From Actinomycetales bacterium (lineage in GTDB: Bacteria > Actinomycetota > Actinomycetes > Mycobacteriales > Mycobacteriaceae), in assembly GCA_012841845.1 (NCBI GenBank), contig DUTZ01000081.1:1-7280 (forward strand): 7,280 nucleotides of DNA, written 5' to 3'. Below the pieces are notes generated by a model, which saw only the letters and a program-made list of their open reading frames with translations, was not told the DNA's origin and ran no database searches. Every line of letters starts with the position of its first letter. Within the stretch, counting starts at the first letter, position 1. Below, piece by piece: positions 1-6,253 of this stretch. The translations under genes and the position numbers were made by a program.

Positions 1-1
1 C

Positions 2-607
2 GCGGCCCGCCGCCGCGAGCGCACCGGGCAGGGGTGCCGCATCGTGCTCCCCCTCGACGACGTCGCGCTGGCCACAGCCGGCACCCTCGGATACCTCACC
101 GAGCCGCAGCTCGACGGTTCGTCCCGGCCGCGCGTGGGCAACGACGTCTACGGCACGTTCGGGCGCGACTTCGCCACCGCCGACGGAGGGCGCTTCATGA
201 TCGTCGCCCTCACCACCCGCCACTTCCGGGACCTCGCGCGGCTCACCGGGACGCGGGACGCCGTGGACGCCCTCGAGACCGCGCTCGGCGCCGACTTCAC
301 CGACGAGGCACACCGCTACGAGCACCGGGAGGTCCTCGGCGCCCTCTTCGCCCGGTGGTTCGCCGCGCACACCACCGCCGAGGTCGCGGACGCGCTCGAG
401 GCCTCGGTCGTCCTCCACGAGCGCTACCGCACCTTCGCGGAGGTGGTCTCCGAGGGCGACCTCGAGGCCAACCCGCTCTTCGCCCCGCTCCACCAGCCGG
501 GGATCGGCGACTACCTGGCCGCCGCGCATCCGGCCACCTTCGACGGTCGCCACCTCGCCGTCGGGCCCGCCCCCGACCTCGGCGCCGACACCGACCGCCT
601 GACCTGA
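2..607 (+). CDS. Class III (CaiB/BaiF) CoA-transferase, Mct-like, 5'-truncated by the window edge
   Basis: The reading frame is open from the left edge and ends at TGA 605-607, giving the last 201 residues of a protein whose family is usually about 380-410 residues. Class III CoA-transferases move CoA between carboxylates through an aspartyl-CoA thioester; that Asp lies in the missing half. The visible part begins with the family's RERTGQG segment (about residues 6-12 of the fragment). It then shows GNDVYGTFGRDF followed by TADGGRFMIVALT, and later NPLFAPLHQPGIGDYL. These blocks match, from memory, the Chloroflexus mesaconyl-C1-C4-CoA transferase (Mct, 2-methylfumaryl-CoA isomerase) better than a generic CaiB. 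The C-terminus stops at GADTDRLT, about 25-30 residues earlier than in Mct, where a helical tail follows. Only 17 bases separate it from the acyl-CoA dehydrogenase gene, so the two are probably cotranscribed and act on the same CoA ester. Family is nearly certain; the Mct-like specificity is moderate, and a related mesaconyl- or methyl-branched-acid transferase is possible. Confidence 0.88.
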   Translation, partial: AARRRERTGQGCRIVLPLDDVALATAGTLGYLTEPQLDGSSRPRVGNDVYGTFGRDFATADGGRFMIVALTTRHFRDLARLTGTRDAVDALETALGADFTDEAHRYEHREVLGALFARWFAAHTTAEVADALEASVVLHERYRTFAEVVSEGDLEANPLFAPLHQPGIGDYLAAAHPATFDGRHLAVGPAPDLGADTDRLT

Positions 608-610
608 CGC

Positions 611-616
611 CGGAGG
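611..616 (+). promoter_or_regulatory. Ribosome binding site deciding the GTG start at 625
   Basis: CGGAGG lies 8 bases before GTG 625-627. It supports that GTG over the upstream in-frame codons, which run back through the CoA-transferase gene, and over the next in-frame ATG at 715, which would remove the first helix of the dehydrogenase fold. Confidence 0.7.
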
Positions 617-624
617 ACCGCCCC

Positions 625-1812
<1,188 letters not shown>

Positions 1813-1813
1813 G

Positions 1814-1819
1814 TAGAGT
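1814..1819 (+). promoter_or_regulatory. Possible -10 element (TAGAGT) before the alcohol dehydrogenase gene
   Basis: TAGAGT, just after the stop codon of the acyl-CoA dehydrogenase, fits the actinobacterial -10 pattern TANNNT and is one of few AT-containing hexamers in the gap. Initiation 6-7 bases downstream would give a leader of about 33 bases that includes the ribosome binding site. No convincing -35 hexamer is seen 16-19 bases upstream, so this could be chance. Confidence 0.25.
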
Positions 1820-1841
1820 CGGGCCCACCCGGAGGTCCCCC

Positions 1842-1850
1842 GAGGAGAGG
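1842..1850 (+). promoter_or_regulatory. Ribosome binding site deciding the ATG start at 1859
   Basis: GAGGAGAGG ends 8 bases before ATG 1859-1861. An alternative GTG at 1850 would overlap this site and would have to use GGAGGT at 1831-1836 with a long 13-base spacer. The ATG also gives the typical MKAAV beginning of zinc alcohol dehydrogenases. Confidence 0.65.
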
Positions 1851-1858
1851 TGTCTGCG

Positions 1859-2962
1859 ATGAAGGCCGCGGTGTGCGTGGAGACCAATTCCCCCCTGGTG
1901 ATCGAGGACATCCCGGTCCCCGAACCCCGTGACGGCGAGGTGCTCGTCCACAACACGGCGTGCGGTGTCTGCCACACCGACCTGCACGTGATGAAGGCCG
2001 AGGTCGCCTTCCCCCTGCCCGGCGTGCTCGGCCACGAGATCTCCGGCGTGGTGGCCGAGGTCGGGCGGGGCGTGACCCACGTCCGGCCGGGCGACCGGGT
2101 GGTGGGCTCGTTCATCATGCCGTGCGGGGCGTGCGAGAACTGCGCGCGCGGCATGGAGGACATCTGCTCGACGTTCTTCGAGTTCAACCGCCTGCGCGGG
2201 ACGCTGTACGACGGCGAGACCCGCCTGCGCCGCGCGTCCGGCGAACCGCTGTCCATGTACTCGATGGGCGGCCTGGCCGAGTACAGCGTCACCCCCGCCA
2301 CGAGCGTCTTCGCCGTCCCCGACTCCCTCGACCTGGAGACCTCGGCGATCCTCGGCTGCTCCCTGTTCACGGCCTACGGCGCCGTGGCCAACGTGGGCGA
2401 GGTCCGCGCCGGCGAGTCCGTCGCGGTGATCGCCGTGGGCGGCGTCGGGCAGAACATCGTCCAGCTCGCCGCGCTGAGCGGCGCCGAGTCCGTGATCGCG
2501 ATCGACGTGGGCGCCGACAAGCTCGAGCTGGCCCGCCGCATGGGGGCCACGCACACGATCAACTCGCGCGAGGTCGACGTGGCCGAGGCGGTCGCCGAGA
2601 TCACCGGCGGCCGCGGGGTCGACGTGGCCTTCGAGGCCCTCGGCTCGGCCGCCACCACCCGGCAGGCCGTGGAGATCACCCGGGAGGGCGGCCGCACCGT
2701 GGTCGTGGGCATCCCGCCCGCCGGCACCACCCTCGACGTGGACCTGGCCCGCATCGTGCGGCGCAAGATCCAGATCAAGGGCTCCTACGGCGCCCGCGCC
2801 CGCCACGACGTGCCCGCCCTGCTGCGCCTGCTCGCCGCCGGCAAGCTCGACCTCGGCGGCGTGATCTCCCGGCGGGTGTCCCTCGACGAGGCGCCCGCGA
2901 CCTACGAGGCGCTGGACCGGGGCGAGATCCTCGGCCGCGCCGTGGTGCTCACCGGAGGGTGA
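1859..2962 (+). CDS. Zinc-dependent medium-chain alcohol dehydrogenase
   Basis: A 367-residue medium-chain dehydrogenase/reductase of the long, two-zinc form. It would interconvert an alcohol and its aldehyde or ketone. Catalytic zinc ligands are Cys38 (in CGVCHTD, 35-41), His59-Glu60 (GHE) and Cys167 (LGCSLFTAYG). Structural zinc is bound by Cys89, Cys92, Cys95 and Cys103, in CxxCxxC followed seven residues later by C. The loop after Cys103, including LYDGETRL at 116-123, is the class I/III-type insertion that short forms lack. The Rossmann domain has AVGGVGQ at 192-198, and Asp216 at the end of the second strand suggests NAD(H) rather than NADP(H). The gene follows an acyl-CoA dehydrogenase after 46 bases, so it may belong to the same operon, perhaps with its own promoter. 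It ends the + strand group, converging on the thiolase gene. Family is certain. The substrate is unknown; a cofactor-bound (mycofactocin/NDMA-type) enzyme is an alternative that I could not confirm. Confidence 0.92.
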   Translation: MKAAVCVETNSPLVIEDIPVPEPRDGEVLVHNTACGVCHTDLHVMKAEVAFPLPGVLGHEISGVVAEVGRGVTHVRPGDRVVGSFIMPCGACENCARGMEDICSTFFEFNRLRGTLYDGETRLRRASGEPLSMYSMGGLAEYSVTPATSVFAVPDSLDLETSAILGCSLFTAYGAVANVGEVRAGESVAVIAVGGVGQNIVQLAALSGAESVIAIDVGADKLELARRMGATHTINSREVDVAEAVAEITGGRGVDVAFEALGSAATTRQAVEITREGGRTVVVGIPPAGTTLDVDLARIVRRKIQIKGSYGARARHDVPALLRLLAAGKLDLGGVISRRVSLDEAPATYEALDRGEILGRAVVLTGG

Positions 2963-2968
2963 CGACGA

Positions 2969-3007
2969 CGAGGCCGCGCGGTCCCGGACAGGGAGCGCGC
3001 GGCCTCG
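2969..3007. terminator. Hairpin between convergent operons, probable two-way terminator
   Basis: A perfect 12-bp inverted repeat pairs 2969-2980 with 2996-3007. Inside it, after one G/G mismatch (2981/2995), TCCC 2982-2985 pairs with GGGA 2991-2994 around a 5-base loop, which makes a long near-continuous stem. It starts 7 bases after the alcohol dehydrogenase stop and lies 23 bases beyond the thiolase stop. There is no T-run on either side, as is common for high-GC actinobacterial terminators. The structure is read directly; termination is inferred from its position. Confidence 0.65.
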
Positions 3008-3029
3008 CGGGCGTCGGAGACTCGTCGGA

Positions 3030-4172
3030 TCAGAGCAGCTCGACGATGGTGGCGTTGGCCTGGCCGCCGCCCTCACACATCGTCTGCAGGCCGTAGCGGA
3101 TCCCGCCCGCCTTCATGTGCGCGATCATGTCCGACATGATGCGCGCGCCCGAACCGCCGAGCGGGTGTCCGAGCGCGATCGCGCCACCGTTGGGGTTGAG
3201 CTTGGCCGGGTCGGCGCCGGTCTCGGCGAGCCATGCCATGGGCACGGAGGCGAAGGCCTCGTTGACCTCGAACACGCCGATGTCGTCGATCGACAGGCCC
3301 GACTTCTCGAGAGCCTTGGCCGTGGCCGGGATCGGCGCGGTGAGCATGATCACCGGGTCGTCGCCGGCGAGCGTCGCGGTGTGCACGCGGGCGATCGGGG
3401 TGCAGCCGTGCTTTGCGGCCGCCTCCTCGCTCATGACGAGGATCGCCGCCGAGCCGTCCGAGATCTGGGAGGCGTTGCCGGCGGAGATCACGCCGTCCTC
3501 CTTGAACGGGGTCTTGAGCCCGGCCAGCGCCTCCACGGTGCTGCCGCGGCGGATGCCCTCGTCGGTGTCCATGACGCCGTCGGGGGTCTGCACCGGCACG
3601 ATGTGTCCGGCGAAGAAGCCGGAGTCCTGCGCGGCGGCGGCCTTCTCGTGGGAGGACACCGCGAACTCGTCGAGCTGCGTGCGGGTGAAGCCCCAGCGCT
3701 CGGCGATCATCTCGGCGCCGATGCCCTGGTTGGGCATGACGCCGTCGTAGCGGCCGAGGAAGGACTCGCCGTACGGGATGCCCTCGCCGGTGAGCGAGCT
3801 GCCCATCGGCTGGCGGGTCATGGACTCCACGCCCCCGGCCACCACCACGTCGTGGTGCCCGGCCTCGACCACGGCGACGGCGAAGCTCAACGCCTGCTGC
3901 GAGGAGCCGCACTGCCGGTCGATCGTCACGCCGGTCACCGTCTCCGGGAAGCCGGCCGACAGGGCGGCGGTGCGCGCGATGTCGCCGGTCTGCTCGCCGG
4001 CCTGGGTCACGCAGCCCCAGATGACGTCCTCCACGGCGGACGGGTCCACTCCCGCCCGCTCGACCAGGGCCTTGAGCACCTGCCCGGACAGGTCCGCCGG
4101 GTGCACCCCGGCCAGTCCGCCCTTACGCTTGCCCACCGCGCTGCGCACGGCCTCCACGATCACTGCACCCAT
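3030..4172 (-). CDS. Thiolase (acetyl-CoA C-acyltransferase), FadA5-like family
   Basis: A 380-residue thiolase, normal for the family, that would cleave a 3-ketoacyl-CoA with CoA to acetyl-CoA (or propionyl-CoA) plus the shortened acyl-CoA. The nucleophile is Cys88 in DRQCGSSQQ. The C-terminal active-site blocks are VNEAF (NEAF at 304-307), GHPLGGSGAR with His336, and MCEGGGQ with Cys366. All catalytic residues are present. It begins MGAVIVEAVRSAVGKRKGG, much like mycobacterial steroid and fatty-acid thiolases such as FadA5, and lacks the cysteine-poor active site of SCP2-type thiolases. The ATG at 4172 is supported by AAAGGA about 11 bases upstream and by the family start; open frame further upstream is shadow of the preceding gene. 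It lies 23 bases after the ACAD11-like gene and is the last gene of the - strand operon. It would complete beta-oxidation of the product made upstream. A degradative role is favoured over biosynthetic acetoacetyl-CoA formation by context. Confidence 0.93.
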   Translation of the reverse strand: MGAVIVEAVRSAVGKRKGGLAGVHPADLSGQVLKALVERAGVDPSAVEDVIWGCVTQAGEQTGDIARTAALSAGFPETVTGVTIDRQCGSSQQALSFAVAVVEAGHHDVVVAGGVESMTRQPMGSSLTGEGIPYGESFLGRYDGVMPNQGIGAEMIAERWGFTRTQLDEFAVSSHEKAAAAQDSGFFAGHIVPVQTPDGVMDTDEGIRRGSTVEALAGLKTPFKEDGVISAGNASQISDGSAAILVMSEEAAAKHGCTPIARVHTATLAGDDPVIMLTAPIPATAKALEKSGLSIDDIGVFEVNEAFASVPMAWLAETGADPAKLNPNGGAIALGHPLGGSGARIMSDMIAHMKAGGIRYGLQTMCEGGGQANATIVELL

Positions 4173-4195
4173 GGTGTTGTCGTTCCTTTCGATTC

Positions 4196-5401
4196 TCAGC
4201 CGATGTACGGCGGGGTCTTCTTGAGCTCGCCGCGGGCGATGGTCCGGCGGTGGACGGCGTCGGGGCCGTCGACGATCCGCAGCGCCCGCGCCCAGGCGTA
4301 GAAGTACGCGAGCGGGGTGTCGTCGGAGACGCCGGCGCCGCCGAAGACCTCGATGGCCCGGTCGATCACCGTGCACGCCACCTGCGGGGCGATCACCTTG
4401 ATGGCGGAGATCTCGAAGCGGGCCTCCTTGGCGCCCTTCTCGTCGATCATCCACGCGCAGTGCTGCACCTGCAGGCGGGCCTGGTCGATCTCGATCCGCG
4501 AGTTGGCGATGTGCTCCTGCACCACGCCCTGCTCGGACAGGTAGCCGCCGAAGGCGTGGCGCGACTTCGCACGGTCGATCATGAGCGCGAGCGCCCGCTC
4601 GGCCATGCCGATGGCGCGCATCGCGTGGTGGATGCGGCCCGGCCCCAGGCGGGCCTGCGCGATCGCGAACCCGGCGCCCTCCTCGCCGAGGAGGTTCTCC
4701 ACCGGGACGCGGACGTCACGGAAGACGAGCTCGCAGTGCCCGTGCTGGTCCTGGTAGCCGAACAGGGGCAGGTTGCGCTCGATGGTCAGACCCGGGGTGT
4801 CCCGCGGGACGAGGACCATCGACTGCTGGCGGTGGGTCTCGGCGGACTCGTCGGTCTTGCCCATGACGATGAAGATCTCGCAGCGCGCGTCGGCGACCCC
4901 GGTGATCCACCACTTGCGGCCGTTGATCACGTACTCGTCGCCCTCGCGGCGGATCACGGTCTGGATGTTGGTCGCGTCCGAGGAGGCGACGTCGGGCTCC
5001 GTCATGGCGTACGCCGAGCGGATGGTGCCCTCCTTGAGCGGCTCGAGCCAGCGCTTCTTCTGCTCGTCGGTGCCGAAGAGGTGGAAGGTCTCCATGTTCC
5101 CGGTGTCCGGGGCCTGCGAGTTGATCGCCTCCGGCGCGATCACCGGCGACCAGCCGGAGATCTCGGAGACGGCGGCGAACTCGAGGTTGGAGATGCCCGA
5201 CCACTCGGGCAGGAAGAGGTTCCACAGGCCGCGGCGGCGGGCCTCGGCCTTGAGGTCCTCCATCACGGGCGGGTGCTCGTTCTCGCCGTGCTCACGCAGG
5301 TACTCGGCCCACACGGGCTCGGCCGGGAAGACGTGCCCCCGCATGAAGTCCCACATGTTCTCCTGCAGCTCGATGCTGCGCTGGCTGTGTGCGAAATCCA
5401 T
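4196..5401 (-). CDS. Acyl-CoA dehydrogenase of the ACAD10/ACAD11 (LvaC) type
   Basis: A 401-residue flavoprotein matching, from memory, the C-terminal dehydrogenase domain of human ACAD11. Shared blocks include MTEPDVASSDATNI at 133-146 (variant of signature 1), YVINGRKWW at 157-165, RLGPGRIHH at 251-259, FGGAGVSDDTPLA at 353-365 and RIVDGPDAVH at 375-384. In the last block Asp378 stands where ordinary acyl-CoA dehydrogenases have catalytic Glu (compare Glu376 of the + strand paralogue); human ACAD11 also has DGPD there. Family members ACAD10/11 and Pseudomonas LvaC act on 4-hydroxyacyl-CoA after its 4-hydroxyl is phosphorylated, eliminating phosphate to lead to a beta-oxidation intermediate. 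The APH-like kinase gene two genes upstream supplies the matching kinase. The start is ATG 5401 with AGGAG 8 bases upstream; a TTG at 5407 would be only 2 bases from that site. Gaps are 21 bases to the SDR and 23 to the thiolase. The 4-hydroxyacyl-CoA role is inferred; an ordinary acyl-CoA dehydrogenase reaction is not excluded. Confidence 0.92.
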   Translation of the reverse strand: MDFAHSQRSIELQENMWDFMRGHVFPAEPVWAEYLREHGENEHPPVMEDLKAEARRRGLWNLFLPEWSGISNLEFAAVSEISGWSPVIAPEAINSQAPDTGNMETFHLFGTDEQKKRWLEPLKEGTIRSAYAMTEPDVASSDATNIQTVIRREGDEYVINGRKWWITGVADARCEIFIVMGKTDESAETHRQQSMVLVPRDTPGLTIERNLPLFGYQDQHGHCELVFRDVRVPVENLLGEEGAGFAIAQARLGPGRIHHAMRAIGMAERALALMIDRAKSRHAFGGYLSEQGVVQEHIANSRIEIDQARLQVQHCAWMIDEKGAKEARFEISAIKVIAPQVACTVIDRAIEVFGGAGVSDDTPLAYFYAWARALRIVDGPDAVHRRTIARGELKKTPPYIG

Positions 5402-5409
5402 GGTCAATA

Positions 5410-5414
5410 CTCCT
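5410..5414 (-). promoter_or_regulatory. Ribosome binding site deciding the ATG start at 5401
   Basis: AGGAG on the - strand sits 8 bases upstream of ATG 5401-5399. It rules against the in-frame TTG at 5407, which is 2 bases away. It lies within the 21-base gap after the SDR stop codon. Confidence 0.7.
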
Positions 5415-5422
5415 GTAGTGGG

Positions 5423-6253
5423 CTAGTGAAGGGTCATGCCGCCGTCGACCGTGAGGGTCGCGCCGGTGACGAAGGACGAGGCGTCGGAGGCCAGGAAGAG
5501 CAGGGCGGCGTCGAGCTCGGGCTGCAGCCCCAACCGGCCGAGGATCGTCTTCTCGAGGATGCTCGCGAGCATCTGCTCGGGGATCTCGTCGGTCATCTCG
5601 GAGGCGAAGTAGGCCGGCGCGAGCGCGTTGACGCGGATCCCGCGCCGCCCACCCCACTGGTGGGCGAGATCCCGGGTCAGCCCCAGGACGGCGGCCTTGG
5701 TGGACGAGTAGGCGGCCTGCGGCGCGAAGCCGGCGGTGAGACCCAGGACGCTGGCCACGTTGACGATGCTCGAGCCGGGCTCCATGACGGCCGCGCACTC
5801 CTTGGCCGCCCAGTACGCGCCGTTCAGGTTGACGTCCACCACGGACCGGAACTGCTCGGGCGTCTCCTTGAGCGCCGGCACGGCCGTGCCGAGGCCCGCG
5901 TTGTTGACCAGCACGTCGATGCGGCCGTGCTCGTCCATCACGGTGCGGACCATCGCGGCGCACTGGTCGGGATCGGCGACGTCGCAGCCCACCGTGGACG
6001 CCCGGCCGCCGGCGGCGCGGATCTCCTCCGCCAGCGCCTCGAGCCGGTCGCGGCGCCGGGCCGCGAGGACCACGGTGGCCCCGGCCGAGGCGAGGGCGCG
6101 GGCGAACCCGGCGCCCAGCCCGGAGGAGGCGCCGGTGACGACGACGACGCGGCCGTCCATCCGGAAGCGGTCGAGGACGGGGACGTCCGGGCCGTCCGCC
6201 GGGCCGGTGCGCGGGTCGACGGGGGGACGCGCCGGCGAGCTGGGATCAGGCAT
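5423..6253 (-). CDS. Short-chain dehydrogenase/reductase (classical SDR)
   Basis: A 276-residue SDR oxidoreductase. The nucleotide-binding motif is TGASSGLG at 40-47, followed by CDV at 90-92 and NNAG at 117-120. The active-site tetrad is Asn142, Ser168, Tyr182 and Lys186 (YSSTK, 182-186). Basic residues after the second strand (AARRRDR, about 65-71) suggest NADP(H), although this is a weak rule. The C-terminus TVDGGMTLH is typical. The first 30 or so residues are rich in Pro, Asp and Gly and precede the usual VLDRFRMDGRVVVVTG opening; they look disordered. ATG 6253 has a strong AGGAGG 5 bases upstream, and its reading frame overlaps the kinase gene end by 8 bases, implying translational coupling. 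In the operon it could reduce a 4-oxoacyl-CoA to the 4-hydroxyacyl-CoA (the LvaD role) or oxidise a 3-hydroxyacyl-CoA before thiolysis. The sequence alone does not decide between these. Confidence 0.93.
   Translation of the reverse strand: MPDPSSPARPPVDPRTGPADGPDVPVLDRFRMDGRVVVVTGASSGLGAGFARALASAGATVVLAARRRDRLEALAEEIRAAGGRASTVGCDVADPDQCAAMVRTVMDEHGRIDVLVNNAGLGTAVPALKETPEQFRSVVDVNLNGAYWAAKECAAVMEPGSSIVNVASVLGLTAGFAPQAAYSSTKAAVLGLTRDLAHQWGGRRGIRVNALAPAYFASEMTDEIPEQMLASILEKTILGRLGLQPELDAALLFLASDASSFVTGATLTVDGGMTLH

Noticed and set aside
34..624. N-terminal extension of the + strand ACAD back to position 34
   Set aside because: The extension reads as Arg/Pro/His-rich low-complexity sequence overlapping the CoA-transferase gene. 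The GTG at 625 has a good ribosome binding site and gives the family's normal length.
1819..1843. Small inverted repeat TCGGG/CCCGA before the alcohol dehydrogenase, as a terminator or attenuator
   Set aside because: It has only 5 bp with a 15-base loop, which is expected by chance in sequence this GC-rich.
3117..4301. Open frame of 394 codons on the + strand, opposite the thiolase gene
   Set aside because: The thiolase on the other strand has all its catalytic residues. The + strand translation has no recognisable motif.
4173..4454. N-terminal extension of the thiolase to position 4454
   Set aside because: It would overlap the end of the ACAD11-like gene in another frame with Arg-rich noise. 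The thiolase fold begins at the ATG at 4172.
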